Positions 1 to 11,567 of a stretch of 64,000 nucleotides of DNA are shown here, in pieces. The translations under genes were made by a program, and so were the position numbers. Under the pieces are notes generated by a model, which saw only the letters and a program-made list of their open reading frames with translations, ran no database searches and was not told the origin of the DNA. Numbering within the stretch: the stretch's first letter is position 1; each line of letters opens with the position of its first letter. Source of the stretch: Sorex araneus (Eukaryota > Chordata > Mammalia > Eulipotyphla > Soricidae); NCBI RefSeq assembly GCF_027595985.1, contig NC_073304.1, positions 146,376,746 through 146,440,745 on the forward strand. The letters are read 5' to 3'.

Positions 1-14
1 TCCTACCTCTCATT

Positions 15-249
15 TGTATCACTATATCAACTGTCATCCCATTGTTCATCGATTTGCTCGAGTAGGCACCAGTAACATCTCCAGGTGAGACTTGTTACTG
101 GTTTTGGCATATTGAATATGCCAGGCTTGCCAGGCTCTGCCGTGAGAGCGGTATACTCTCAGTAGCTTGCCGGGCTCTCCGAGAGGAACAGAGGAATTGA
201 ACCCAGGTCAGTTGTGTGCAAGGCAAACGCTGTGCTATGGCTCCAGACA
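15..249 (-). repeat. SINE family 2 (tRNA-headed, long body), antisense copy
   Basis: In its sense orientation this family starts with the same tRNA-like head as SINE family 1, but its body is different. The body reads GAGAGCCCGGCAAGCTACC, then a degenerate second copy of the same words, then a tail with GTTACTGGTGCCCGCTCGAG and GATGACAGTG repeats. This copy reads on the minus strand: ATCGATTTGCTCGAG near position 49, GCTTGCCGGGCTCTCCGAGA near 164, and the head at about 225-249. It is moderately diverged. Family identity comes from comparison with about a dozen other copies in this window. Confidence 0.85.
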
Positions 250-345
250 CATAACAGACAATACAAAATATATTCTTTTGGTTGTGTTTTGGGACAGGGA
301 TTGGGGTTTGGGATGGAAACATCCCCAATTTGGTGGTGGGGAAAG
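250..345 (+). repeat. Tail fragment of composite retroposon family C
   Basis: The stretch CATAACAGACAATACAAAAT followed by GGGATGGAAACATC and GGTGGTGGGGAAAGG is the reverse complement of the tail seen at 40216-40420. It is a short fragment squeezed between two SINE family 2 copies and probably remains from an earlier insertion. Confidence 0.55.
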
Positions 346-483
346 GTTTGATTCCTCCACCCCTCTCAGAGAGGGCGAGCTACCCGTGGTATATTCAATA
401 TGCCAGAAATATTAACAAGTCTCACAATGGAGACATTACTGGTGCACGCTCGAGCAAATTGATGAATAATGGGACGACAGTAC
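346..483 (+). repeat. SINE family 2, head-truncated sense copy
   Basis: It begins at TTGATTCCTCCACCCCTCTC and runs through the family 2 body to GATGAATAATGGGACGACAG. The tRNA-like head is missing and the body carries a deletion. It is in inverted orientation to the copy at 15-249, about 100 bp away. Confidence 0.8.
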
Positions 484-648
484 TATATATATATATATAT
501 ATATACATTTGCTTTTTGGGTCACGCCAAGCAATGCTCAGGGGCTACTCCTGCCTCTCCACTTAGGAATTGCTCCTGGTGGTGCTGGGGGGACCACATGG
601 GATGCTGGGAATTGAACACGGGTCAGCTGCATGCAAGACAAATGCCCT
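484..648 (-). repeat. (TA)n tract plus antisense SINE family 1
   Basis: A TA dinucleotide run at about 484-505 is followed by an antisense SINE family 1 copy beginning GCTTTTTGGGTCACGCC. The copy ends at GACAAATGCCCTAA, so the outermost head bases are lost. The TA run sits where the A-rich 3' tail of the SINE is expected, so it probably grew from the tail. Confidence 0.85.
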
Positions 649-2500
649 AAATAAATACCTCTTATCTAAACATGAAAAAGCCTTAGAGTACCTAATTCAT
701 TTTATTACTACTTTTAAAATATAAAAGTAGTTATTTTGAATTTTATTCATTACATCTTATGATTTCCTTCACTGACCAACTATTTGTACTTTCCCTCTGG
801 GCTTACATTTCTTAATAGGTAAAGTACATTTTATAGTAGATGTGTTAGTGCAGATCTGTGGGAAGTAAATTCTGTGTTTCTTTTGATTGTTTTACCCTCT
901 GTCTTTAAGGTATTTTATCTGGAAAAAAGATTCTTGACGAACTGCTCATTCAATTCTTCTAAAATATCCCATCTTTTAGTTTTTGAGAAATCTCACAGTA
1001 TATTTGTAGATATCACAAAACCAGTCACTTTATCAGATGTTGGCTCTATTTCTGATGCACGGGTCCAAGATCAACAGTGGAGGGGGAAGTAGCCCATCCC
1101 AACTCCTAGAAAGCCTGGGGATTCAGTCACAACACCCACATAATTTCAGCAGATTATATCTTGGTGAAGTTTGTCCTGAGACAGTGGAGTCCAGCCAGAG
1201 GCATAGTGTTGCTTTTGGATTGTGGGATCAAGCAGCTGCTGGGGGCTCTGCTTGGGTGGACACCAGGCTAACCCACGCTCCTCTGATTTACCCTTTTATG
1301 CCCAGCCTTGTGTGGTCTGAGTTTAACTGTGGCTTTTGGTTGTTTTGAGATTTATTTATGAATCTCTGAGCAAGGCCTTATAATAAATAATCTTATATAG
1401 CTGAGCTGGAGGTGGTTTGTAGGCATGGCTCCCACTATCTAACTTTTAGCTGTTGAATTTCTCAGGAAACTTGGTTTCAAGCTATTTCGATCTGGCCAGC
1501 AACAATTTAGGGGTATCAGAAGCCTGAAGGCACCATGAGGCTGTTGATGCACTTGCCCCATGGCTATAGGTTAACCTGCTGGAGACACCACACCCCCAAA
1601 CCCTTCTTCCTTTAAGGACTAGGCCTGGCTCTTGTACTCCATCTTGTTTAGAGAAGGCTTAGTTCCTATTATCTTGCTTCAGATAGTCAGAGCTATTTGT
1701 TTCTGTTCTACTTCTTATCTATTTGTTTTGAGCATTAAACTTTTTTATATTAGCTCTCATTACTATTATCTAGAGAGTAGATAAAAATATGACCGTACTT
1801 CATGAACTTGAGCTGAAATCTTCGTGTTAAACTCTCAGGTTTTATACTTCAGTCTCCCTTCGACTGCAATCTATATTCTTAACATAATAAAGTACTTTTA
1901 AAGTCAACGGTTGCATGCCCCTCAACTTCCCCTGCCTATCCTTGAGTTTGGTTGAAATAAAACATGAAGATAGATATTTTTAAAAACATGTAGTTTTATT
2001 ACAGCTAATCAAATAAAGAACAGCTCTAAGGTCTGTAATCCAAAGGCGCTGGCTGATAATCTGCCAACTTTCAGTTCATATAATTTATCTTTGCAAGAAT
2101 CCAGCAAAGAAGAAGGTTGAATCTTCAGAGCAGAGATAGTTATCCAAGATTACTATTTGCGATACTAGTAATCAAAAGATTACTACTACTATTTGCATCT
2201 GGAGTAGAAAGAGAGTAAGAGAATGAGACGTTCTCAGGATGAAGCAACCTTAGTTACGTGCTATAAACAGGTCTATAAATGCAGGCATATCTCACTTCAA
2301 GCCAAGCTAACTTTATTTTGCACCCAGTGAAACTTCCAGAGTCCGTTATTGCTTGACTCAGTCTCAGAAACTGGGAGAAACCCCAAAAATACATTCATTT
2401 GTTCATTTCTCTGCCTAAGAGTGCTAGAGGGACAAACAAGTGATTTACTACTGGAATAGTATAACAGGAAAGGGTTCTGGGCTAAGTAGCAGGAAAAATC
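649..2500. other. Upstream intergenic DNA, no gene seen
   Basis: Mostly AT-rich sequence with no supported coding or RNA gene. The part at about 1030-1700 is less AT-rich (for example GGGGGAAGTAGCCC, CAAGCAGCTGCTGGGGGC). It reads like a decayed repeat, possibly an old LTR, but I could not assign it. Short open frames here (for example 1037-1348) have no recognisable protein features. Confidence 0.5.
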
Positions 2501-2502
2501 AA

Positions 2503-2606
2503 CTATATATATGTATATATCTGAATATTTATCTGAATATATATCTGAATATATATCTGAATATATCTGAATATATATCTGAGTATATCTGAATATATAT
2601 TGGAGC
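2503..2606. repeat. AT-rich minisatellite (ATATATCTGA units)
   Basis: The words ATATATCTGA and ATATATATCTGA repeat about six times with small length changes. It is a simple tandem array directly upstream of a young SINE. Confidence 0.9.
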
Positions 2607-2637
2607 CTCTCTGGTCTGGCTTAAAGGTTTATCTCGG

Positions 2638-2818
2638 TGGGGCCGGAGCGATAGCACAGTGGGTAGGGCGTTTGCCTTGCACGCGGCCAACCCGGGTTCG
2701 ATCCCCGGCATCCCATATGGTCCTCCAAGCACCGCCAGGAGTAATTCCTGAGTGCAGAGCCAGGAGTAACCCCTGAGCATAGCTGAGTGTTACCCAAAAA
2801 AAAAGCAAAAAAAAAAAA
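2638..2818 (+). repeat. SINE family 1 (SOR-like), full-length young copy
   Basis: This is the reference copy for SINE family 1. It has a pol III A box (TAGCACAGTGGGTAGG), a B box (GGGTTCGATCC), the core CATCCCATATGGTCC and a 3' end ACCCAAAAAAAAAGC running into poly(A). It is flanked by an exact 15-bp target duplication, AAAGGTTTATCTCGG, at 2623-2637 and 2819-2833. The structure is that of a tRNA-derived SINE mobilised by L1. The SOR name is recalled from shrew literature and was not searched. Confidence 0.95.
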
Positions 2819-2833
2819 AAAGGTTTATCTCGG

Positions 2834-3560
2834 AAGGCATGTAAGAAATATTTCCCCTACATGCTCCCAGTTCTCCCGTTATCCTGGCATCCTTCTGGGG
2901 TGGCTTAAGTCTTTGGGACTTAAAGTTAGGCAAGAGATTCAAATTTCTCCAAATCTTTCTCACTTACAAGATGTTACTAATTAGGCCTTCAACAATTCTC
3001 TCTTTTCAAAACAAAAGGAGCTTTTAATACTTTAGTTCAGAGAGATAATTGCAATTTTTGTTCGGTTTTTTTCTCCGCTTTCCTGCAGCTAACTGGAGTT
3101 TCCTAACATTGAACATTCCTGTGTTCCAGATCTCTGAGGAAATAAAAATTTTAGAAGAGAGCAAGAATGGAAAGAGCAGGGCTAAAGTCTGCTATTTCTC
3201 TACACATTGAGTAAATCATGTCTGATAATTTCTTGTCTAACAATTTACTTTGGGAACTTGCCCTTACATACTTTGGGAACTAGTTGAAATGAAGAAAGGA
3301 CAGATTAAGAAAATCAAAGTCTCAATTTTTATACCAGCTTTTGTTTTTTTTTCTTCTAGCATGATTCCGGTTTCACCAGAAACAGTTCAAAGTATGTGTA
3401 TAAAAGGTGTTAAAATTATTTTCATAATAGACATATGAGTTAATAAATACAAGTAGTTTTTATATGTCATTCACAATTGGATCTCAGGAATGATCTTATA
3501 AACATGATGTAGGAATACATTTTGCTTTGCTATAAATATAACAATTAAGGGGAATTGTTA
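2834..3560. other. Intergenic DNA, nothing recognised
   Basis: AT-rich sequence without repeats or genes I can identify. A 62-codon frame at 3250-3438 has no supporting features. Confidence 0.5.
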
Positions 3561-3565
3561 TATTT

Positions 3566-3672
3566 GTGCTGGAGCGATAGCACAGCAGTTAGGGCATTTG
3601 CCTTGGACGTGGCCGACCTGTCCAGGAGTAACCCCTGTGCATCATTGGGTGTGACCCAAAAAGCAAAAAAAA
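3566..3672 (+). repeat. SINE family 1 with internal deletion
   Basis: The head GTGCTGGAGCGATAGCACAG jumps from GGCCGACC directly to TGTCCAGGAGTAACCCC. About 80 bp are missing, including the B box and the CATATGG core, so this copy has no complete pol III promoter. Confidence 0.88.
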
Positions 3673-4019
3673 TATATGTATACATATTTCTAAAAGGGAA
3701 CTCACCACATTTTTCTGGCACTTCAGAATCTTGTCTACATTTTTAATCAGAGCATAACTGCTCCTGGAAAACTGCATATTTTTCTTTGACTCTAGAATGA
3801 AAACATTCTCTGTTGCCTATATTATTTCATTTATTTTCTTTTGATTGCCCTCAGATGAAACCAAATTTGTTGATTTTGAGTGAGTCCACCTATTTGAAAT
3901 ATGACCATACTTGCTTTCAAGATGATTTAACTAAAACAGTTATTAAACACCTGGATAAAATCATATATAATATCAGTATCTTAATATAAATTATAATATT
4001 TTCTAAATTGCCCTTTAAA

Positions 4020-4183
4020 TTTTTTTTTTAATTTTGGGCCACACCTGGCAATGCCCAGGAGTTACTGCACTCAGGAATTACTCATGGGAGTGCTCAGGGG
4101 ACCATATGAAATGCTGGGAATTGAACCCACATTGGCTGTGTGCAAGGCAAATGTACTATCACTGTACTAATATTCCGGCCCCT
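4020..4183 (-). repeat. SINE family 1, antisense, diverged
   Basis: T-rich tail at 4020-4032, then GGGCCACACCTGGCAATGCC, ACCATATGAAATGCTGGGA and a head ending ATTCCGGCCCC. About one base in six differs from the youngest copies. No further element is recognised between here and 4930. Confidence 0.88.
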
Positions 4184-4934
4184 TACATTTTTATATTTAA
4201 AATTAGAATTTATGATTTTAAAACTTTCCTTTAAAGGAAAAACAGCAATATTATTTTGTTTTTTGAACCCAGGTCTAATGCATGCAACATGTATACTATA
4301 ACATGGAGCCACATTCTGGTCTAAAGTACTTAAAAAATTATTTGAGATGAACCTAGCCTCTGGAACCTAGCCTCTAAAACACATACAAAATATTTTTTGA
4401 GACTAATGTAATTGATATAAGATTATAATAATTGACTGCATCATCAACGACTCAGAACTACAGACATCAGTTGGACGTATATAGCAGCACCTAACTTAAA
4501 TGCTTATTTTGTTTTCTTCTCAAGGAAAAATAGCCTTGACAAATTATGCAAGGACAAGAAAGAGTAAGGGTCACAAACCACATACAAGTCTTTCCACGGG
4601 TTGAAACAGTTGGACCAGGTTAAATTATATTTAGATTATGGATGTCTCATATCCTTATTACTTCTAGTGCTTAATGATTTGGTGTCAACTTAGGTAATAA
4701 AACTGTTTAATACTTATGTAACTTGCTATTTCAACAAATATTGAAAGGTCAATATTTACTTCCCCATCTGCTCATGGAAAATAATGACCTCAACAGTAGG
4801 AAATCAGTGACTTAGAGTGCCTCAGCATTAGAAACTTATTCATGAAATTGGCCCATTTTATAATGATATTTACTTTTTTTTTTTTGGAATGTAGACACAT
4901 CTATTCTTCACAAGTGCTCAATACAAATTTCACT

Positions 4935-5760
4935 TAAATAGGGCACTCTTTGCTGTCAATGCTGTTTGGCAGAAAAAGGAGGGAGGGGTCAGGTAATCTA
5001 AATTTCCATTTGGTCCCTCATTTGCATGCATTATCTAATTTGGTCATCCCACCAACCCTTATTTACATAAAACATCTACAGTCTGATTGGATGATTGGTT
5101 CAACAACATCATTTACATCTGCATATGATCCAATTGGTTAGTCCCACAAGTACTCATCCACATAGGGTGTAACAAGTTTAAGATGACAAAACAGGTAAAT
5201 GTTGGAGATACAGTAATATTTTATGTATATATGTATGTGTGTGTGTGTTTATTATTAGGTCACTGTATACAGGGGGTAGTGTGGTTGTTGGGACAGTATG
5301 GTGGTTACTATTGTTACTGTGACTACTTCTGAGATGTTTGCTTGCTGCTGCTGTGATGAGTCAAATATCTACTAAGGTATGCTGTAAATAGAGCTGTAAC
5401 ACTAAAGACAACTGGTGATTCATGTTCTATTCTGTCTGCAAGAACCTGAACTTAGTCAGATCTGCTATGTTAAGCCTGTTAGGAGGGGCCACCTCTATGC
5501 TAAGAAAGAATGAAAGTTCCTCTCCGGAGACCCTAATGATGGCTCTGTAGGATATGCCTCTGCATGATGGCCAATGACCTTCCAAGACCATCTATCAAGT
5601 TCCTCAGTTAGGTTAACAGACAGTTTTAAAGTTTGGTGCACATCTGGCTAAGGCCTACTCACTTCCTTTGTAACCATCTATTCCCTCCAAGAAAATGCAG
5701 AGTGCAAACTGGGTCCATCATGACTCTGAGGAGAATTTTTATTTGTAATAAGGCAGAACC
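4935..5760 (+). mobile_element. LTR-like repeat, upstream member of a diverged pair
   Basis: This segment matches 9275-9970 in the same order and orientation. Shared blocks include GGGCACTCTTTGCTG, CATTTGGTCCCTCATTTGCA, TTACATAAAACAT, GATTGGATGATTGG, GCTGTAAATAGAGCTG and ACATCTGGTG-like words, then GTCAGATCTGCTATG. CCAAT-type and octamer-like (ATTTGCAT) motifs upstream of an AATAAA-like site resemble a retroviral LTR. Sharp TG...CA ends and a target duplication were not found, so the boundaries are approximate. Confidence 0.5.
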
Positions 5761-6560
5761 CCATTATAATAAATCAGCATTGCATTAGTGATGTGGTATT
5801 GCCCCTAACTGGACTATTAAAGAGAATTGGGCAGATACAGAAGTAACCTGCTTGTTTTTAAGAAATATGTCATTTTCCAAGAAAAACTGACATCACAATG
5901 AACCCTGAGCTTCTTTTCCTTCATGGCCATTGTGAATAGTTTTGGGGCCACACCCAGTGATGTTCAGGGATAACTCCTGGCTCTGCACTCAGGGATCACT
6001 CCTGTCAACTTAAGGGATCAAATCTAGGTCAGTTGCATGCAAAGCAAACCCCCAACCTGCTATCATTCTGGCCCTGGCCTTAGGCCTTGTGAATTATGGA
6101 GGTTTCATATTCTTCTCATGTGTGTATCCCAGGGATACACACAAATCAGACATCTCCCCGGCTATGACAGTTTTCTGGATACACAAACTGGGATTTGAGC
6201 ATAAGACAAATTTTTACCTCTGCTTACCCTTTGTGTTTATTGAATACTGAAACAGTGGACATGGATTGACCAGAAGGTGTGAAAGAACTGACTTAATTCT
6301 ACTCTGTGGGAAGCTCATAAATAATTACATAGGAATTCTCTTTGTTGCCCAGGAGAAGCTTCCTGAGACGGTGACTATCATTTTTAACTTCTCAGGAGAT
6401 GAAGCCTGGCTACCACTTTTCATAGGCAGTTATCCATGTCCAGGTTATTTCCATTTCATACCAGTAATGAGGAGCATCATTTGGATCTTCCTCTCTTTTC
6501 CTGTTTGAAGGTGTTCAACTGGTGACTGAGGACTGATACTTCTTGGTTGTTCTCTTCATT
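5761..6560. other. Repeat-bearing intergenic DNA with antisense SINE family 1
   Basis: An old antisense SINE family 1 copy lies at about 5940-6075 (GGGGCCACACCCAGTGATG to CATTCTGGCCC). The rest is unassigned and could include decayed internal sequence of the putative provirus at 4.9-9.97 kb. No gag or pol motif is readable. Confidence 0.5.
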
Positions 6561-6565
6561 CAGAC

Positions 6566-7292
6566 TTTTAAAAAAAATTTTATTGAATCACCATAAGACA
6601 GTTATAAGCTTTGATGTTTGGGTTACAATCACACAATGATCAAACACCCATCCCTCCACCAGTGCACATTCCCCACCACCAATATCCCTGGCATACCTCC
6701 CTTTTCCTACCTTCCCCCTGCCTCCATGGCAGACAATATTCCCTATACTCTCTCTCTACTTTTGGGCACTATGGCTTGCAACACAGACACTGAGATGTCA
6801 TCATATTTGGTCCATTATCTACTTTCGGCACACATCCCAACTGATTCCCATCCCAACTGATTCTTCCAGCCATCATTTTCTTAGTGATCCCTTCTCTATT
6901 CCATCTGCCTTTTTCCCTCCACCCATGAAGTAGGCTTCCAGCTATAGGGCAATCCTTCTGGCCCTTGTATCTACTGTCCTTGGGTGTCAGCCTCATGTGA
7001 TGTTATTCTGTACTCCACAAATGAGTGCAGTCCCTCTATGTCTGTCCCTCTCTTTCTGACTCATTTCACTTAGCATGATACTCTCCATGTCTATCCACTT
7101 ATAAGCAAATTTCATAACATCATCTCTCCTAACAGCTGCATAGTATTCCATTCCATAGATGTACCAAAGTTTCTTTAACCAGTCATCTGTTCTAGGGCAC
7201 TTGGGTTGTTCCCAGATTTTGGCTATTGTGAACAGTGCTGCAATGAACATATAGATACAGATGAATGACAAAGGTTTTGGAGGCACACTGCA
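6566..7292 (-). mobile_element. L1 3' end: ORF2 C-terminus and 3' UTR, antisense
   Basis: On the minus strand the frame at 6993-7304 contains the L1 ORF2 C-terminal words MFIAALFTIAKIWEQPKCP, MEYYAAVRRDD and IMLSEMSQKE, followed by a G-rich 3' UTR. The UTR ends with a poly(A) that appears as a T-rich run near 6575 on the + strand. It is 5'-truncated, as most L1 copies are, and non-functional. Confidence 0.92.
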
Positions 7293-7522
7293 CCTGCTGT
7301 TCATTGGGAGCTAGTGCAGTTCCCCAGGTAGACCTGGGCATGGATAATGATCAAGATGAGGATATCAAATATTGGCATATTTCCAGGCCCAGTTGGTAGA
7401 AGTCTTGATAAGAAGTAGGACCAAGTACCAAATAAGAACCACACTGACTTTCTGGAGAAATACACTCCTGTGAAATCTGATTCACTGGAGGAGGGATTAA
7501 GGCTAACAGGTAAGATTACATA

Positions 7523-7645
7523 TGGGGCTGCAGTGATACTGGGTTCAATCCCTGGCCCCAAGCACTACCAGTAGTTCCTGAGTGCACAGCCAGGAGTAGC
7601 TCCTGAGCATCACTGGGTGTGACCCAAAAAGAAAAAAAGAAAATA
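7523..7645 (+). repeat. SINE family 1, truncated head
   Basis: GGGTTCAATCCCTGGCCCC (B box region) to TGTGACCCAAAAAGAAAAA. The A-box region is mostly lost. The body is complete and ends in an A-rich tail. Confidence 0.85.
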
Positions 7646-9274
7646 GTAAAAACTACTTGGGAAGCAGGAGCCTCCTCCTAATTTTTCCACCCAATTTTCA
7701 TATATGATGGTGAAACTACAGGCCTCCTTGGATGGGGTGCATCTTGAAACATTTCTCCTTTTACAGGCCTTCTCTGTTCTCCTTATAACTCAGGTCCCCA
7801 TTTGCATCCCTTCCACAATGAATGATGAAGCTCCAGTGGAAGCTAGCCCAAATTTTCTTTAATGTTACCTTCACTGTTCACAACACATTTCTTCCCATGT
7901 GCTGTCACCACCCCCCCACCCAACTAGTCATAGATTACTCTGAATACAAAACTGAGCGTGAGCTGGGTATGTTAGGTAAATCTAAAAATTCTTGGGCAAG
8001 CAGTCTGCCACATCTCGAAACTTCAAAACATAATCTCCTCACCAGCATGCCATCTTCAAGCTCTGAGAGTCTGTATGGAAAGGCTTATGCAACAATGCTC
8101 ACTGACACTTCTTAGTTCAGACCCAGACAATTTTCTGCATATATAAGATTCACTCAGTTCAATCACAACAATCAGTCCCCCTACTTGGATAAAGCAAAGA
8201 ATTCCAGGCTTTTTCAGAAAACAGCACTCAAAATTCCCACTCAGTTCACACATACCTGCTTAGACCCACTGGCAGCAGCTATACACTATTATATCCATGC
8301 TACCAGTATGGTCAGCACAAATTCTTTCATTCTCACCCTTATATCCCCAGCCTGTCTTACCATGGAAAAGATTCTGTTTCATCTGTGATCTACCACCTAT
8401 CTGTCTCCCAGCCAACAGGGCTGGAATAAACTTTTGGATATTGTCCCCCAGGCATTTCCCTTTCCCCCCCTATATTACCTGGTGTTTAACACCTTTAGCT
8501 CTGGGGAAATTGCCAGAGTACCAGGAACGATATTTTCTAATACCATAACTACTCTTTGGAACTTGGACAAATTCTTTTGGCCCTGCAAACATATTTTCCT
8601 GGTACAGTTTTTGTTTGTTTTGGTGCTACACCCAGAGGTGCTCAGGGCACTCTCCTGGTTTTGTGCTCAGAATTACTTCTAACAGCATCATATGGGATGT
8701 TGGAGATCAAAACTGGGTGGGCCACATGCAAGGCAAGTCTTACCCACTACACTATCTCTCCAGGTCCTCTTGTTGAAGTTTTATGGAATCACAGCTTTAG
8801 ATATGCTTACCACTGCCCATGCAGGCCCTTGCCTGTTCCAGATAGAATGTTGCTTGAATTAACCAATATGAACAAGTCTAAGCCAGTAAAACTAAGTTGA
8901 CTAGGCATACCTTACCAGAGAGTGCCAGCAATACTTAATTGTCCTAGAAAGATAACTGGAATCATCTTCTGATTACTGACTTTCTTGGGATCCTAATAGT
9001 TTGATCTTAACTTTGCCCCATGATTTCTCAAGCTCATAAACAAATTTGTCTCAATCCACAAACACCAAAGAATCCCCATTCTTCAAAAACATCACCAACT
9101 ACTCTCTTTAGAATTGCCAAACACCGGACCATCCTGGAACCTGACCCACCCTTCACTGCCACTGCTAATTAAGAGCAAGGTGGTAATCACTAAAACAAAC
9201 AAAAGCAATGTCTATTTCCAGCAGTGAGCAGTTCCAGAAGATGACCAAGATGGACCTTTGTTCCATATCCTTAA
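7646..9274. other. Upstream DNA with one antisense SINE; possible provirus interior
   Basis: An antisense SINE family 1 lies at about 8610-8766 (TTTTGGTGCTACACCCAGAGG to ATCTCTCCAGG). The remainder has several open frames (7822-8115, 8434-8682, 8556-8900), but none carries recognisable domains, and the last two overlap the SINE. It may be decayed internal sequence between the two LTR-like repeats. Confidence 0.45.
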
Positions 9275-9970
9275 AAGTATTTGGGGCACTCTCTGCTAAC
9301 AAGGATTGGTGAATGTTAGGCAGTAAGAAGGAGCCAGATAATTTAGACCTCCAATTGGTCCTTCATTTGCATTCAAGAGTTACTTGCTGAACTCACAAAG
9401 TCTCATTCCATATGGCATGACTGGATTGGCTGTCCAACAAACTCATTTACATAGGGCATTACCAATCAGATGACAGAAATGAGTAAAGGCTGAGGATACC
9501 ATCATCCATATAAGCTCCAGCTAGCCCCTACTGAGGTTTGTTGGGGAGGCTGCCTATGGTGCTTGGGGGAACCACTACTGAAATGCTTACTGTCACTGCC
9601 AATCAGCCTCTAGGTTGTATTGGTGCACACTGTAAATAAAGAGCTGAAACGTCAAAGACATCTGGTGGTCACCCAGCTTTTCAGTTGAGTACACTGTCCA
9701 CAGAACCTGGTGGCTAGTCAGATGTGCTGCAACAGTATGACTGGGACGATTAGTGAGAGGTGGCCCTGAACATTGTCCTGTCTTGAGGGTGTGAAGCACA
9801 GTTTGGGACCACAGTGACTTTTCTTGTCAATGGTGGAGCTTCTGGAAATAGTGTGCACTGGAATACACTTTGAATCACAGCAATGAACACGAGGCACGAG
9901 GATCTTTTTGCTCTTTCAAACTTGGGAGTGATGCATCCTCCTGTGCCCATGAAGGGCCTCTTCTCCAAGT
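9275..9970 (+). mobile_element. LTR-like repeat, downstream member of the pair
   Basis: Direct repeat of 4935-5760. CATTTGCAT, GGATTGGCTG and CCAATCAG motifs lie upstream of CATATAAGCTCC (TATA-like, ~9510) and CTGTAAATAAAGAGCTGAAAC (AATAAA near 9636). This is the expected order for U3, TATA box and R region of an LTR in + orientation. Ends are not sharply defined. It lies only about 200 bp upstream of the MAN1A2 CpG island. Confidence 0.52.
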
Positions 9971-10614
9971 CCTGGTGGTCAGGAAGGGTGTGGAGAATAA
10001 CACCTTAATAGAACAGTAAACTGAGAGGAAAAACGTTCTTGACTTTCATCACAGTATGACTCTCCCCATATTGAATTAACCCACTAGTTAGTAATCCGGA
10101 AAACAGAACTAACTAGTCAGAAAAAAACCAAACCAACACAACCATTTCCACAGCAGTGATTCTGCACCTATTTCTCTTCCGAGCAGAGGGCGGGTGAGGG
10201 GTGCGAGGACAGAGAGGAGCAGCTCGCCAGTCAGAGGACCCGTCCCACCGATTCTGAGTCCTTGAGGACATGGCGGTCCCCGAGGCCTGCAACAGCGGCC
10301 CAGACGCGAGGGAGCGGGTTCGAGACCCTCGCACTGCGCCTCAGGTGCGCACAGCTTGGCCAAGGGCCGCACCCGGGACCCCGGCAAGCAAGTCTAGCAC
10401 TGAGCAAGAAGGAACACCAGTCCAAGCCGCGCCCGCACCCCGAGATGCGGCGGATCCTTCACCTCCCCCGCGGCCCCAGACGGCCACCTACACGCGGCCC
10501 AGACACCCGCGCTCCTTCGCCGCCCGCGCGGCCGCTTCCGGAGACGCCCGAGCGAGCCCGCCGCGGCGCGGGACCGAGCGGCGGCGCGGGGCGTGGGGCG
10601 CCGGGCGGGGGAGG

Positions 10615-10636
10615 GGCGGCGGCGGCGGCGGCGGCG
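10615..10636 (+). repeat. (CGG)n triplet tract 1
   Basis: About seven uninterrupted GGC/CGG units within the promoter or 5' UTR. Such tracts in 5' UTRs are length-variable and can form G-quadruplex or hairpin structures. Confidence 0.9.
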
Positions 10637-10951
10637 CGTGCGCGCGCACCTCGGCCTGCGCCCGGGGACGCCCACTGGCGAGTCGGGGCCCACAGGCCCT
10701 GCCGCCCCCTGCCCGGGTCCGCTTGGCGCGTGGGCCCCGCGGGGTTGGTCCCGCGCCCTCGGCTGTCCGGCGGCACCCCCGTGCCGCCCCGGGCCACGGG
10801 CGGCAGGAACGGGCCCGGCCGCGGCGCCGCACCGCGCGGACGCGCCCCTCTCCCGCCAGCCGCCGGAGCGAGCGGCGCCGCGACCCGGGGCGGCCTGCGG
10901 AGCGGCCCGCGGCTGCGCGCGGCGGCCTGAGCCCGCGGGCGGCGGGGCCCG

Positions 10952-10972
10952 GGCGGCGGCGGCGGCGGCGGC
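10952..10972 (+). repeat. (CGG)n triplet tract 2
   Basis: A second run of about seven CGG units, about 630 bp upstream of the MAN1A2 start codon and so probably transcribed. Confidence 0.88.
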
Positions 10973-11125
10973 CGAGGGGAGGAGCCGGGCGGGCCGCGCG
11001 CTCCCTCCGCAGGTCACGCGGGGCGGCTCGGCGGCCGCGCCGGGAGGAAGTTCCGCTCGCGCGGCGGGCGCCGGGCGGGAGCCACCTCGGCGGCGGCCGG
11101 GCGGGCGCGGGGCTGCGGGGCGCGG

Positions 11126-11476
11126 ATGCCCTTCGCGTCGGCCGTCAGTGCGCCGCGTCCGAGCGCGGCTTCCTGCCGCCGGGCCCCCGCGCCGCCGCCT
11201 CGGCGACCCCGGGCGCCGGGCCCCTCGCCGCTGCCGCCGGCCGCCCGGCGCTCTCCCGCCGTCTGGGCGCGGCGGAGGCGCCGCCAGCCAGGCGGACGCG
11301 CTCCCGGGTCCCGGCGCCGCCGGGCAGAGCACCGGCTGGAGAGCCCTCCCGGCCGCCGCCGGCGCGGGGCGGGCGCCCATGGCAGCGCGAGCACCCCCGG
11401 GCGCCCGGAGCTGCTGATCCTTCGGGGCGGGGGCAGCGCGCTGCCGAGTGTGACTGGGCCGGCGGGGCCCTCCTGA
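11126..11476 (+). promoter_or_regulatory. Upstream ORF 1 in MAN1A2 leader (116 codons)
   Basis: An ATG in weak context (C at -3) opens a 116-codon frame that stops before the main start. If the transcript begins upstream of 11126 it could be scanned through. The arginine/proline-rich content reflects GC composition, so a conserved peptide is unlikely. Confidence 0.35.
11379..11417 (+). promoter_or_regulatory. Upstream ORF 2 in MAN1A2 leader (12 codons)
   Basis: ATGGCAGCG in G+4 context opens a 12-codon frame ending TGA at 11415-11417, about 190 bases before the main ATG. Its position would allow reinitiation. Confidence 0.45.
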
Positions 11477-11567
11477 CGGGCGCGACCGCCCCTTCCGAGA
11501 GACGGGGCCGAGCCCGCCGCGCGCCGGGACGCGAAGGCTGTTCTGTCGTGCCGCGCGGGGACGGACC

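Noticed and set aside
2503-2606. CRISPR-like regular repeats
   Set aside because: Units are short, AT-only and without spacers. It is a simple minisatellite in a mammalian genome.
2638-2818. Possible tRNA gene because of A and B boxes
   Set aside because: The body does not fold as a mature tRNA and continues into SINE sequence with poly(A) and target duplication. The same applies to the other SINE heads.
4935-9970. Intact endogenous retrovirus genes between the LTR-like repeats
   Set aside because: No gag, pro, pol or env motif is readable. The interior is broken by L1 and SINE insertions.
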